From positions 35,617,121 to 35,681,120 of the forward strand of contig NC_052511.1 in NCBI RefSeq assembly GCF_014356525.2: a stretch of DNA of 64,000 nt, written 5' to 3'. Positions 1 to 10,582 of this stretch are shown one piece after another (within the stretch, counting starts at the first letter, position 1; every line of letters starts with the position of its first letter). The notes under the pieces were generated by a model. That model saw only the letters and a program-made list of their open reading frames with translations, was not told the origin of the DNA and did not search any database. The stretch is from Nilaparvata lugens (taxonomy: Eukaryota > Arthropoda > Insecta > Hemiptera > Delphacidae). A program made the translations under genes and the position numbers.

Positions 1-154
1 CACTTTTTTCTCCGTTCTAACTACAATTCACCACTCTGTTCATAACTCATGAATCATTAGCTTTTTTTGGACAAGTGTTCTACTTTTGCACTTACAAACA
101 GATTCGGGGCGACTCCATGACTTTTGAGTGTTGCTTCTCATTCTACCCCAAAAA

Positions 155-240
155 TTACTTCTACTTCTCCTACTTCCTCTACTTCTCCTACTTCCCCTAC
201 TTTTCATACTTCTCACACTTCTGCTACTTCTCCTACTCCA
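155..240. repeat. Pyrimidine-rich simple repeat (TACTTCTCC-like)
   Basis: The + strand is an imperfect array built from CTACTTC and CTCCTACTTC words. It opens reading frames on both strands (low-complexity Y/F/S or R/S), but these have no domain and follow the repeat. Confidence 0.8.
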
Positions 241-607
241 CACATCGGATCTCCTCTAATAGTTACCAAACTTTTCTTGCTCGACTCATCCGGTAAAAGC
301 TCAGATCTCAGAACCACTTTGTCTTTCGGGATGAAATGATAGTGGAAAGTTCCGTTTACTTGGCTGTTGAGAACTAATTTTTCTCTCCTGCATAGTGGAT
401 GAGATCCTTGCGAAGTTGTAATATTGTGATGAATGTTCCAGTAGGAAGTTCACAATGATGGGAGACTATTGTGTGTTACCATATATTATATCACTATCAA
501 CATTGTTATATTACACATTGCATTGTCATATTAGAGCAATAAGTCCAACATTTGAATAGTTGTGAAATCAGTATAATGAAGTATATGAAGTAATTATTTG
601 GGATATA
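241..607. other. Unannotated AT-rich DNA
   Basis: I see no coding potential, RNA gene or clear repeat here. It ends at the left target-site duplication of the LINE fragment that follows. Confidence 0.5.
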
Positions 608-617
608 AGTATAATAA

Positions 618-906
618 TGTAATCCAAATTAGGGTAACATTTGACTGCTCGAAGGAACCTCATTTCGGCTGCTTGGATACGTGACTCAGTTTTTTTCATT
701 AACACCCAGGCTTCGCTTCCATAAGCTATTATTGGTACAGCCATTAGTCTGTAGAACTTCATCTGAGTGGCTTGTCTTGTTTTCTTCCCTATTGTTCTAC
801 GTATTGCACCACACAAAGCACTGAATTTTGTCAATTTCTCACTTACATCATCTTCTCTGTAAAATGAGATACGGCATCCCAAGTAATTGAAGCATTTAAC
901 TTTCAA
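618..906 (-). pseudogene. LINE reverse transcriptase C-terminal fragment (inverted part)
   Basis: The translation begins with KCFNYLGCRIS and contains YRLMAVPIIAYGSEAW and RIQAAEMRFLRAVK. These match the region after the RT palm/thumb in insect LINEs, where the usual pattern is FKYLG...YGSE.W...MRFLR. About 95 residues belong to the element. The residues after NLDYI are flanking DNA. There is no active-site YADD because that part is missing, so this is a dead fragment and not a host gene. Confidence 0.75.
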
Positions 907-925
907 TTCAATTCAATTCAATTTA
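904..925. repeat. TTCAA microsatellite at the twin-priming junction
   Basis: About four tandem TTCAA units lie exactly between the inverted and direct LINE pieces. This may be filler DNA from the joining step or a later expansion. Confidence 0.6.
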
Positions 926-934
926 TTAAGAAAC

Positions 935-1144
935 TACATAAGAAACGAAGTAATAAGAACCGAACTGAATGTAGAGTCTTTATTGCAAATATTGAAGAAA
1001 AGTAGGGAAGACTGGTCCAGCCATCTACTTCGTATGCCAGCAAATAGACTTCCAATTCAAGCTTGGCACTACAAACCCGATGGGAGAAGAGGCGTCGGAC
1101 GACCGATGAAGAAATGGATGCCGGAACAGGCCAACAGAGCCTAA
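935..1144 (+). pseudogene. LINE ORF2 C-terminal tail (direct part)
   Basis: The translation runs from YIRNEVIRTELN through W..HLLRMPANRLP and ends at GRRGVGRPMKKW before the stop at 1142-1144. WxxHLxRMxxxRLP followed by GRRxxGRPxKRW is the usual extreme C-terminus of insect endonuclease/reverse-transcriptase LINE proteins. It continues the inverted fragment to its left. The residues N-terminal to the first Tyr come from a TTCAA microsatellite. Confidence 0.75.
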
Positions 1145-1236
1145 TCCTTGAATGACGATCAGTATAATAAAATTATGTAATTTCAATTATCGAGCAAAGA
1201 AACAAGATTGGAGAGGCATGAATAGACAAAAGGAAT

Positions 1237-1685
1237 ATAGTTTGTGTAAAATAAGTTGGGACATGGCCCTCCATCCGAAGAAATTTAAAGGTTGCCAATT
1301 CGTGTAAAATTGCAACTTTCTCAAATTTTCAATTCAACGTCAGAATTGGATGAAGAATATCATCCCCGATATCCTAGTAGTGCTAGAGGAGATCCAGAAT
1401 TGAAGGACTAGAAGAAAATTTAACTTTCATGATAAAATTGGAAAAATCGCAAAAATGTGTTTTTCTTTTGAATGTTACTTCTCTCAGAATCATGGGGCGT
1501 CGTAATGCGTAATAATTTATTGGTGTCTGGATCATTTTTATCCGACCTATAGTTATTTTTTAATTAATGAATATGTTCGTCAAAGTCCAGATATTATTTC
1601 GAGCAGAAAACATTAAATTTTCGACATGCTAGAAACTTTTTTGTTTCAAAAGATAAGTAGATGGTGAAAGCGAGAAAGATGATTG
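1237..1685 (+). mobile_element. TIR element family D, left part (copy D1)
   Basis: It starts with TATAGTTTGTGTAAAATAAG, the same terminus as the complete copy at 51756-52489, and stays similar through the internal words TCATGGGGCGT and GGTGTCTGGAT to GAAAGCGAGAAAG. The right end diverges after 1685. An inverted partial copy of 1590-1685 lies at 2340-2487, so D1 may once have spanned that interval. Confidence 0.65.
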
Positions 1686-1905
1686 ACCGAGCGAAGTGAG
1701 GTCTTAGATTCAAGTCGACGGTTTGGCATTTCTCGAAATGTTTGAAAATGATTGAATGTTTATATGCTTGAATGTTTAAATGTTTGAATGTTTAAATGTT
1801 TATATATTGCGCATTTACGGCATAACGCGGTAATAGATTTTCATGAAATTTGACAGATATATTCCTTTTTTAATTGCGCGTCGACGTGTAAACAAGGTTT
1901 TTGGA
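1686..1905. repeat. Dispersed repeat with GACCGAGCGAAGTGAGGTC and ATGTTTGA minisatellite
   Basis: The word GACCGAGCGAAGTGAGGTC is followed by a degenerate array of ATGTTTGA/AAATGTTT units (about 1740-1806) and a less repetitive tail containing GCGCGTCGACGTG. I recall this arrangement as a repeat in planthopper and other arthropod scaffolds (memory, unverified). Confidence 0.45.
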
Positions 1906-2339
1906 AATTTTGCATTTCAAGGATAATATAGAAGGAAAAAGGAGCGTAAAAAGAGTAAAAATCAGACTATAGAATTATTCATCATAAATCAGCTGACAAG
2001 TGATTACACAGATGTGTGGAGAAGCCAGTCTATTGCTGTATTTCCATATGGTCTATAGTTTCAATCAGGTACTTGTGGATGAGAATACTGCGTGAGTTCT
2101 ACTGTTCATTGAACTACTAGTGAATAGTGAAAATGACAACCTTGCCACGAATAATCCAAGCAGTGTTTCATCAAAGCCTTTCTAGAAGCAATCAGCTGCT
2201 TACGTTTGAAATAATTCAGTCAAATATCTCGTAAATTGCCAGCTTCAAGCATACAATTTGGTACACAATGCATACCATGCAGCCGCTCTCCTATCTTCAA
2301 AATTCCTTGAAAACCAGAATACGATCTTCCGAGTACGTT

Positions 2340-2487
2340 TGACGATTGAAAAAATAATTTTAATCATTTCTGGGAAACTTTCTCGCTCTCACCACCTACT
2401 TATCTTTCGAAACAAAAAAGCTTCTAGCATGTCGAAGATTTCATGTTTTCTGCTCGAAATGTCTGGACTTTGTCTGGTGATCTAATT
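2340..2487 (-). mobile_element. Family D partial copy, inverted
   Basis: The reverse complement of this stretch matches 1585-1690 (words CATTTCGAGCAGAAAACAT, CGACATGCTAGAAGC, GATAAGTAGGTGGTGAGAGC). With the D1 left part it brackets about 650 bp of other sequence in inverted orientation. Confidence 0.6.
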
Positions 2488-3160
2488 GATTATTCCTATT
2501 TTTTGCCAGGCGACCAAAGAGTTCTAGAGTGAATTCTCCACCTACGATGGGCGTGTTTTGTCTCAACCAATGACAGCCTTACAAATCGTAAGTACGAGAT
2601 AACTCTACTACGAATCACATGTCTCCTTTTGTTGCTTCCAATAATGATACTGTGGCTGTTTTCCTGTCTTTTATATTCATCGAAGTGACACGTAACCTAA
2701 ATACTTTTGAACTGTTGTATAAATTGGATTGGGCGTGAACCTGTGGTACGTTTCTGTAAGTTGTGTAATTCTTAATGATTAAATCAATAAATAGCTATAA
2801 TTATTATTCAACGGAAATCTCAATTAAATTCTGTAAATCACCCCGAAGACTTCTGCTACTGCAAATAATTACAACAGGGTTAACAGCTAGATGGAAAAAT
2901 AAATAACTAATTTATTACAGGCAGATCATAGAAATGATTTGGGATGTGATAGCAAGCCTGGACAAGAATTTCGAAGATTTTAGTTAGACATCTATAATGA
3001 TATTTCCTCAATAAAATGCTCTCCTCATTGATTATTCATGGAAATATTAGTGGCAAATTCATTGCTTCTCTGATAATAATTGTATCGATTATTTATAATT
3101 TGTTCAATATTCCCATACAATATCCTCCTTGATTTATTTATTAATTTATTTATTCGTTGA
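2488..3160. other. Non-coding; SINE-like copy at about 2690-2797
   Basis: No gene seen. 2690-2797 (+) matches the SINE-like subtype at 46925-47035: the words ACTGTTGTATAAA and GGGCGTGA.CCTG, then a tail of AATGATTAAATCAATAAAT. The remainder is AT-rich and unassigned. Confidence 0.5.
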
Positions 3161-3817
3161 TCTATATATATAAAAGCGAAATGGCACTCACTCACTGACT
3201 GACTGACTCACTCACTCACTCACTCACTCACTCACTCACTCACTCACTCGCATAACTAAAATTCTACCGGACCAAAAACGTTCAAATTTGGTAGGTATGT
3301 TAAGTTGGCCCTTTAGAGGCGCACTAAGAAATCTTTTGGCAATATTTTAACTCTAAGGGTTGTTTTTAAGGGTTTAAAGTTCGTCTTTTAGAATGTATAT
3401 TCTTCTTCTCCCAATCTCTTAATTATAATTGAAATTTCCATATCATATGTTACTATAGAACTATAATCTAGATAGAGTACCTCTTCGAAACAGTTGTTAA
3501 CTGGCAACTAAATTAATAATTTTGTCAGGTTGGCATTAAGTTGAGTTGACTTTGTTAGGTTGGCACCAAGTTGAAGATTTGAATGCATTTATCGCGGAAA
3601 AATTGATTGGGCACTGCTACTTCAATCCTGGGAATGTTATATTACTAGCAGTGAGGCTCGCTTCGCTCGCCATATCCGTTTAGCCAGCCGTTTAGTCTGG
3701 ACCCCCGACTGGATTGTCCTAACATTATGATAAAAATGCCCAAATGAAAAATGCAGGCGAGCGAAGCGAGCCCCCTGGCTAGACAAATATGGCGAGCGAA
3801 GCGAGCCTGACGGCTAG
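3161..3817 (+). mobile_element. Helitron-like non-autonomous element
   Basis: The interval starts TCTATATATATAAAA after an A and ends CGGCTAG before a T. This fits canonical Helitrons, which begin TC, end CTRR and insert between A and T. Just inside the 5' end is a CACT/GACT microsatellite (about 3185-3248). The right end carries two GGCGAGCGAAGCGAGCC words, and the inverted form GGCTCGCTTCGCTCGCC lies at about 3655. No coding sequence is visible. The class rests on terminus structure only. Confidence 0.5.
3655..3812. repeat. Inverted repeat of the GGCGAGCGAAGCGAGCC word
   Basis: CAGTGAGGCTCGCTTCGCTC at the left pairs with GAGCGAAGCGAGCCTGACGG at the right, and a third copy sits between them at about 3744. 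The arms are far more GC-rich than their surroundings. Confidence 0.75.
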
Positions 3818-3829
3818 TATAATATACAA

Positions 3830-3940
3830 ATCATATGAATATGATCGGGATAGAACAACAGGCATAGCCCAAAAATATTCTGTTCCCAAATTTCTATAAA
3901 TAATGAAATGTCCGAAAAAATAGGTTATGTTCTTACTGAG
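3830..3940 (-). repeat. SINE-like retroposon fragment
   Basis: The words ACAACAGGCATAGCCCAAAA, GTTCCCAAATTT and GTCCGAAAAAATAGGTTATG match the SINE-like family found at 15160, 24136, 32232, 51545 and elsewhere in this window. Confidence 0.6.
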
Positions 3941-4739
3941 GAAATTTAAAGTTCAAAGTTCTGTCCAAGAATATATATTAGCTAGAAATTTTGAATTTAG
4001 AATGATTAAAATACCAAATTATAGTCAAATTTTGCACTTAATATCACCGCACCTTGAATAAATTAAGTTATTTCAGAAAATTTTGAAGCCAAAAATATAC
4101 ACACAACTTTCAACTAGGCACAGCTGTTAAAGTTGAATTAGGCACAGTTGATGTGCAATATTATAGACATACTTATAATGTGAGCCTCAAATTGAAAGAG
4201 TTAACACATTCTATTGAACATTGGAGAAGTGAAACGATATATTTTTCAGGTTGTGTCTCTGTAGTTCAATCAATCCTTTCAGAAAATAACAGAGGGGTTG
4301 TTACATGCTGTAAGAAATAAATCCAACTTCAAAGTCAATTTACTTCATATGTTGAGAGACATCTTTCCAGGAGAAAATATTCTCTTCAAATTAGTCTTGT
4401 TATATTTTTTATTGTTCGACAAAGAGTCGAAGAGAATAGTTCTGGAGGAATCTAAGTAGACTAAATTATTATGGCGTAAAAGAATTTTAGCGAAATTCAT
4501 CAAGAGGAGAGTCTCTAGACATGAAAATTGAGATCGTGTCTCTCAAGATAGAATTAAAAAAGACTCTAAATTTTAACAATAAAACAGCGTCATGAAAAGG
4601 AGCAGATTCCCCAGGCATAAACATTATGGAAATGTTCATCTCAAGAATGAACAACATAATTACTAAGAAAAAACGGACAAGTTCTTCAACATCCTTTGGA
4701 CAATAAAACTGCTGTGTTCCGACAACATTTTACTACAGT
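3941..4739. other. Unannotated AT-rich DNA
   Basis: No coding, RNA or repeat signal that I can support. Confidence 0.5.
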
Positions 4740-5720
4740 TTAATTCTCTAGCGAGAGGGGATATTTTTTACCGGAAATTTCCAGAAGATATCCAACGTCT
4801 GTAGAACATGTCTGCTGCTTAATTAACAAGAGAATAGCGAATTGGAGAGAAAAAAAGTGTATGAAGGAATGGAGAAGAGGAGTGAGAGGAGATTTTGGAG
4901 GGGGAGGAGATTGATAAGGAGGACAGGATGAAGGAGCAAGAGGAGGGAGTGGGAGAAAAAACAGATGAAAAGGAGAACGCAAAATAGAGAACAGAATATG
5001 AAGTTATCAATGAGTTATCATTTCTTTCGTCTTTAGAAAAAACAGAAGATTTGGAAGGGGTGAAAGCAGGAGGAGGAGGTGGTGGAGGGAGAGCACAGAA
5101 AAAACAAGAGGAAGAAGAAGTGGAAGAAGAAGACGGAAGAAGGAAAAAATACAATAGAATTACAGTACTCCTTCCTTGAAAAAAATAGTAACTGAAAGAA
5201 AGTGATGATGCAGAAGGGAGAAGAGAAGAGGAGCGAAGAGGAGAACAGGGAGAAGAATCGGAAGGATGTAAAAAAGAGATGAATCATGGAAAATGCAAAT
5301 CATGGAGAAAAAGAGAGGCATGGGAAAAAGGAGCAGAAGAAGCTATATTTATGGTCTACATGATGTATAGAGAAGTAATGAAAATAAGGAGAAGAAGAAG
5401 AAGAAGAAGAAGAAGAAGAAGAAGAAGAAGAAGAAGAAGAAGAAGAAGAAGAAACAGGGTGAGGTAGAGATGAAGAAACGGAGAGAATCAAAAAATGGAG
5501 ATACTGAGGTATCTTCAAGTATTTTGTAAAATTTTTGAAGTTGGAAGGAGAAGTGGGATGAATAATGATTGAAAAAAGAAGAGAGATGAAAATGTGAGGA
5601 GAAGAAACCAATAGAGTGGAGGATGGAACAGAAAGATGGAACCGCATGAAGTTGAAAAGAGAAAAAAAGACGATCGTTCCGATAACCGTCGGAAAATTGA
5701 TGTTGGAGGAAAACTCTCCC
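4740..5720. repeat. Purine-rich (GA) tract with perfect (GAA)n
   Basis: The + strand is strongly purine-biased for nearly 1 kb, with a perfect AAG/AGA array at about 5387-5453. The overlapping frames (S/F-rich on minus, R/K-rich on plus) exist only because the tract lacks stop codons. Confidence 0.85.
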
Positions 5721-5774
5721 AGAATTGAAGGCAAAAGAAAAACGAGATGATTGTATTTTAGTATTGTTTGAACA

Positions 5775-5882
5775 TGCTTACTGCTTCTCTCTCTCTCACA
5801 CTCTCTTTCTGTCTCTCCATCAATCTATCACTCTCTCTCACTCTACCTCTGTCTTTCTATTGCTCTCTTATTCTCTCCCCTG
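5775..5882. repeat. CT-rich simple repeat
   Basis: A run of CTCTCT and CACTCTCT words, pyrimidine-rich on the + strand, so the strand bias flips relative to the purine tract just left of it. Confidence 0.75.
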
Positions 5883-6395
5883 TCGAATGAAGCACTACCG
5901 GCGAGAATAATAGAATATATTCTTTTTGAAAGACACAAACAATATTTAGAGCACAAGTCTTCCTTCGGTCTACGCTTTATAGCTATATTCTTATAGATAT
6001 TATATACTCTTATATAAGGAGTTACACTTATAGAAGATTCGCTATATAGGGACATAGTCTACACTCCAAACACACAGCATTGTTGGAATGGGAAGCATTG
6101 GTGGAAACATATGAACAAAACTGACAGTATTAAGTGAATTTCAGTGCACCTTGACAGGGCACGTAGCACGAAGGTGTATTGTTGTAAAATATAAAGTCAT
6201 CTTGCAACACAAACAAAATGGCGCCCGAGGGAGGGGGTGGAGGTGCCAGATGTGTGGTGGAAGGGGGTACGTGCATATAAAAACATAATGAAATGCTCGA
6301 GCATTGCACGGCGAATATAAAATGAAAACAGACGCGTGTGTAAAGAGAATTTTCTTCCTGATATACGTTTGACAAGCCAACAGGTGAGCTAGCTA
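5883..6395. other. Unannotated DNA
   Basis: No gene or recognised repeat. A short G-rich stretch occurs at 6225-6270. Confidence 0.45.
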
Positions 6396-7140
6396 TAAAG
6401 GTGAAGAAGAAGAAGAAGAAGAAGTAGAAGGAAAGGGATTAGAAGGAGGTGGAGAAGAGATGGAGGAGAAAAGACAGGTGGAAAAGATAGAGTAGGAGGG
6501 GTATAGGCAGGTGGATAAGATGAGTAGTAGGAGAAAAAGGAATGAAAGGATGAGGATGTGTAGGAGATGGAGGAGGAAGAGGAGGTGGAGTAGGAGGACG
6601 AGGAGGGGAAGGAGGATGAGTAGGAGGAGGAGGAGTAGCAGGATGATGAGTGAATTAGGAGGAGGAATAGGAAGAGGTGGAAAAGGTATTGAAGGGGATG
6701 ATGGAGAAGGTGGAAAATAATTTTGGAGGAAAGAGGATGAGGAGAAGAAGGAGTGGGAGGTAATGATGTAGGAGGATAAGGAGTTGAAGAAGGTGAAGTA
6801 AGATGTGGAAAATAAGAAGGTGGTGGTGGTAGTGGGGCGATGGTGAAGGAGGATATGAAGAAGAAGAAGAAGAAGAAGAAGAAGAAGAAGAAAAAGAAAA
6901 AGAAGAACAAGAACAAGAAGAAAGAGAAGAAGAAGAAAAAGAAGAAGAAGAAGAACAAGAACAAGAAGAAGAAGAAGAACAAGAAGGAGAAGAACAAGAA
7001 GAAGAAGAAGAAGAAGAAGAAGAAGAAGAAGAAGAAGAAGAAGAAGAAGAAGAAGAAGAAGAAGAAGAAGAAGAACAAGAAGAAAAAGGCTGTGAAGGAT
7101 GACAAGGGAGAAGTAGGAAATGAAGAAGAAAGATGAGGAA
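6396..7140. repeat. Long GAA/GGA purine tract
   Basis: About 740 bp of almost unbroken purine on the + strand, with GAA arrays at about 6855-6900 and 6985-7080. The minus strand reads as a 310-residue phenylalanine/serine frame, which is an artefact. Confidence 0.9.
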
Positions 7141-7378
7141 GAGAAGAAGGAGAAGAATGAGAAGGAGGAGAAAACAGACTTGGATAAGAAGGATTAATAA
7201 AGAGAAAGATGCAATGGTGATGAAGAAGACGCGTAGAATAAAAAGGGGAAAGAAAAGAAAATGTGAGAACAAGAAGGAAAATAGGTAAGATAGGTAGTCG
7301 TAAGAGAAATAAAACATTCACACAACAAGGAGTACAGATTTATTAGTCATCTACATCATGACGGAAAGGGCAGGGAAA

Positions 7379-7389
7379 TATTGGGAACT
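7379..7389. repeat. Left TSD of LINE (TATTGGGAACT)
   Basis: The 11-bp word is repeated exactly at 9894-9904 and brackets the LINE insertion. Confidence 0.75.
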
Positions 7390-9893
7390 GTGGAACTGTG
7401 GAACTGAGAAACTATACGGTGACATCAATTTACAAACCGCCGAACAAGGACTTTAACTTCCAAGAAACTGATAATTTCCACTCGCAAACAGTACAGTTCA
7501 TTGTGGGAGACTTTAACAGCCACTCAACATCCTGGGGTTACAGAACCACCGATGACAACGGACACAAAACGGAAGAATGGGCAGAAAGAAATAACCTAAC
7601 AATAATCCACGATCATAAACTACCCTGCTCATTCTACAGTCGAGCGTGGAGGCGTGGATATAACCCAGACTTGTGCTGGGTGTCTTCCAGAATTTCTGGC
7701 GAATGCGTCAAAACAGTATATGACCATATACCAAAAAGTCAACACCGCCCAATCGGTATAAAGGTATACTCAGCCCTGAAAACTCCCACTATACCCTTCA
7801 GGAGAAGATTTAATTTTAAAAAAGCTAATTGGGACAAGTTTAGCCACGAGTTAGATAATGCTGTCGCTGACCTTCCAGCCATCCCAGAAAACTACGATCA
7901 GTTTGTTAAGATTCTAAGGAAGATCTCGTGTAAAAACATACCCAGAGGATGCCGACAACAATACATTCCAGGAATGTCTCCTGAAGCTAAAGAACTGCTG
8001 GATGAATACCAGAGACTGTACTCTGAAGACCCTTTTGGCGAGGAAACAATAGAACTAGGTGAAAGAGTGACCCACTTGACAAGTATGGCCCGACAGAATA
8101 AATGGATTGAAACACTAGAACGTCTAGACATGACGCATAGTAGCAAAATAGCCTGGAATCTCATCAAAAAACTAAGTGGAGACCCTTGTGTAATAAACCT
8201 GCCTGGAAGAGTTACCTCAAACATGATTGCCCACCAATTACTCTTAAATGGAAAAACCAAAGGAAAACTAACCCGTAGGAAAATAATACGCAAAGAAGAG
8301 TCGGAAAACAAATTACTTGAACAACCCATCATGATGGAAGAACTGGATTCCGCTCTAAAAACAATGAAAAATGGAAAAGCCCCAGGCATAGATGACATCT
8401 GTACAGACCAAATTAATCACTTTGGAATGAAAACCAGAACATGGCTACTGGAACTCTTCAACACATGCATAAACACCTTTGCCTTGCCGAAAATCTGGAG
8501 AAAGTCAAAGGTGATCGCCTTATTGAAGCCAGGAAAATCACCAGACCTTGCCACTAGCTATAGACCCATATCTCTCTTGTGTCATCTATATAAAATATAT
8601 GAGCGTATCATATTCCAACGAATAGGGCCTTTTATTGAGGAAAAGCTGATCCCCCAACAAGCAGGATTTCGCCCTGGGAAATGCTGTACCAGCCAAATAC
8701 TGAACCTGACTGAACACATTGAGACTGGATATGAGGAAGGTACTGTTACAGGAGTAGCCCTTATAGATCTTACAGCTGCGTATGATACAGTCAACCACAA
8801 CCTACTTATGACAAAACTATACAACCTAACTCAAGACTTCCACCTAGTCAGAACAATTCAGTCTCTCCTTCAAAACAGGCGTTTCTATGTGAGTCTCAAT
8901 GGGAACAAAAGCAGATGGAGAAATCAGATTAATGGACTGGCCCAAGGAAGCGTGCTCTCACCTCTTCTTTTTAACATATATACCAACGACCAGCCTATAG
9001 CTCCTGATGCACGTCACTTCCTTTATGCTGACGACTTGGCCATCGCAGTTCAAAGTCGGACTTTTGAAGCAGTGGAAGGAAAACTAACTGCAATACTATC
9101 TGCCATGTCAGTATACTACAGACAAAACAGTTTAAAGCCAAATCCATTAAAAACACAACTGTGTGCCTTCCACATACGATCAAAGGAGGCCAGAAGAGAA
9201 CTGAATGTTCAATGGGAAGGCCAACAATTAGAACATACAGACTCACCCAAATACCTAGGCGTCACCCTCGACAGATCACTAACATATAAAACACACTGCC
9301 AAAACACTGCTTCAAAAGTCAACGCGAGAAACAACATAATCAAAAAACTGCGTAACAGCAAGTGGGGAGCAAGCCCAAGGGTTCTCTTGACATCTGGAAA
9401 AGCACTCAGTTTCTCAGTTGGAGAATATGCATGCCCGGTGTGGTGTCGATCCACACACTCCAAAAAGATAGACGTGGCACTTAACGAAACCTGCCGTATC
9501 ATGACTGGATGCATGAAGCCGACTCCCATCACCCAACTCTACAAAGCAGCAGGAGTAGTCGCCCCTAACATCCGGAGAGCCACCCATGAGTATCTGGAAA
9601 GATTTAAGCAGACTTTCGACGATAGACACATGTTATATGGGACCGAAGAACCCTTAATCGTATAAGAACTGGCATGGCTCCGGTGAAGGAAAACCTGGTT
9701 AAATGGGGATACAAGCAACCGGAGGAGATTTTTTGCGACTGCGGAGATACACAGACTATGCGACACCTTTTACAATGCCCCCTACTGCCAACCCACTGCA
9801 CATTTGACGACCTCTGGGAGGGAAATGATTTAGCTGCCGACCTTGCCCGGTATTGGGCTGGAAAAATTTGAAGTCCGGACACGAAAAAGTAAG
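7390..9893 (+). mobile_element. 5'-truncated jockey-like non-LTR retrotransposon
   Basis: A 2.5-kb insertion bracketed by an exact 11-bp TSD. It carries most of an ORF2 with endonuclease, reverse transcriptase and a C-terminal Cys/His motif, then a very short 3' end (CGAAAAAGTAAG) without a long poly(A). The 5' truncation falls inside the endonuclease domain, so ORF1 and the promoter are missing. The protein is broken only once, near its end, so the insertion looks fairly recent. Confidence 0.85.
7398..9871 (+). pseudogene. LINE ORF2: endonuclease/reverse transcriptase, truncated and frameshifted
   Basis: The frame is open from the 5' truncation (no true ATG) to a stop at 9663. The AP-type endonuclease part covers roughly residues 1-120, counting from 7398: GDFNSH near residue 37, and SQHRPIG near residue 114 where the family normally has SDHxP, so the catalytic Asp appears replaced by Gln. 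The RT domain covers about residues 320-600: GKAPGIDDI, SYRPISLL, GFRPGKCCTSQ near 422, ALIDLTAAYDTV near 451, GLAQGSVLSPLLFN near 512, and the active site FLYADD near 540. After a one-base frame change at about 9640-9660 the protein resumes (GMAPVKENL) and ends with a CDCG...H....C motif typical of jockey-type C-termini. The missing N-terminus, changed SDH motif and frameshift make this copy non-functional. Confidence 0.88.
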
Positions 9894-9904
9894 TATTGGG
9901 AACT
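9894..9904. repeat. Right TSD of LINE (TATTGGGAACT)
   Basis: Exact repeat of 7379-7389. Confidence 0.75.
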
Positions 9905-10161
9905 ACCATTTTGTTAGTGTGTAGGTCGTAAGATATATGATTCGCAAGTTGTCAACAAAAAGTATGGGTTTTTTACAACTTTCCAGAATTATCATACACG
10001 TTTTGTGTTCAAGACTATTTCGTGTTGTGCTGAAGAATATGAGGTATTGATAAACCTTGTGTTTTCAAACCGTTTCAGAGGAATAATGTTCACTTCAGGT
10101 GTTCTAATACTGACTCATTATAGGATTCATAATCACAATTATTTTTCATTATAATTTCAAG
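9905..10161. other. Unannotated AT-rich DNA
   Basis: No supported feature. Confidence 0.5.
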
Positions 10162-10174
10162 CTTAGTAGTTATA

Positions 10175-10569
10175 CTTTTTGTGTAGTTGAGAAATTGATA
10201 TTGTGGTAATTATTCATATTGAATGAAAAAGACTAAGAAATTGTCAAAAAAACCACTGATTTATTGATAATTAGACAGACCTGTTTCGGTTATTACACCA
10301 TTGTCAATCTCTAATAAACTAAAACTAAATACAAGAGCAGCAGAATTTATACTATTAGGCGAGTACTGCTATTGGTCGAGGGCATGAACGCCTGACATTG
10401 GCCTAGCCAGACAGTCTCCTCCCACTCAACGGTGTGACAAAATGGCGGCTTTAGCAACAGAATCGCCATGATAATAAAATTTACATGATGGTGTAATAAC
10501 CGAAACCGGTCTTTCTAATTATCAATAAATCAGTGGTTTTTTGACAATTTCTCAGTCTTTTTCATTCAA
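10175..10569. mobile_element. Foldback element family A, copy A1, with 13-bp TSD
   Basis: It is bracketed by CTTAGTAGTTATA at 10162-10174 and 10570-10582. Inverted arms (left about 10223-10312, right about 10480-10568) pair over words such as GAAATTGTCAAAAAA and CCACTGATTTATTGATAATT. The left end has an extra 45 bp (CTTTTTGTGTAGTTGAGAAA) that is not repeated on the right. Each arm carries CCGAAAC followed by AGGTC or CGGTC, hammerhead-like. A 13-bp TSD is too long for a classical DNA transposon and fits a retroelement. Confidence 0.7.
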
Positions 10570-10582
10570 CTTAGTAGTTATA

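Larger units (their letters stand above)
617..1160. mobile_element. Twin-primed non-LTR retrotransposon fragment
   Basis: The 5' part of a reverse-transcriptase C-terminal region lies on the minus strand (about 906 to 618) and is followed by the 3' part on the plus strand (about 935 to 1144). The last residues of the first part (NLDYI) join directly to the first of the second (YIRNEVIRTELN), so the two are consecutive pieces of one element with the upstream piece flipped. The word AGTATAATA at 608-616 recurs at 1161-1169 as a candidate TSD. Flipped 5' segment, adjacent 3' segment and TSD match twin priming during target-primed reverse transcription. Confidence 0.72.

Noticed and set aside
6389..7321. 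310-residue open frame on the minus strand
   Set aside because: It is a run of F, L and S from the complement of GAA/GGA repeats, with no domain. The frame is open only because the tract lacks stop codons.
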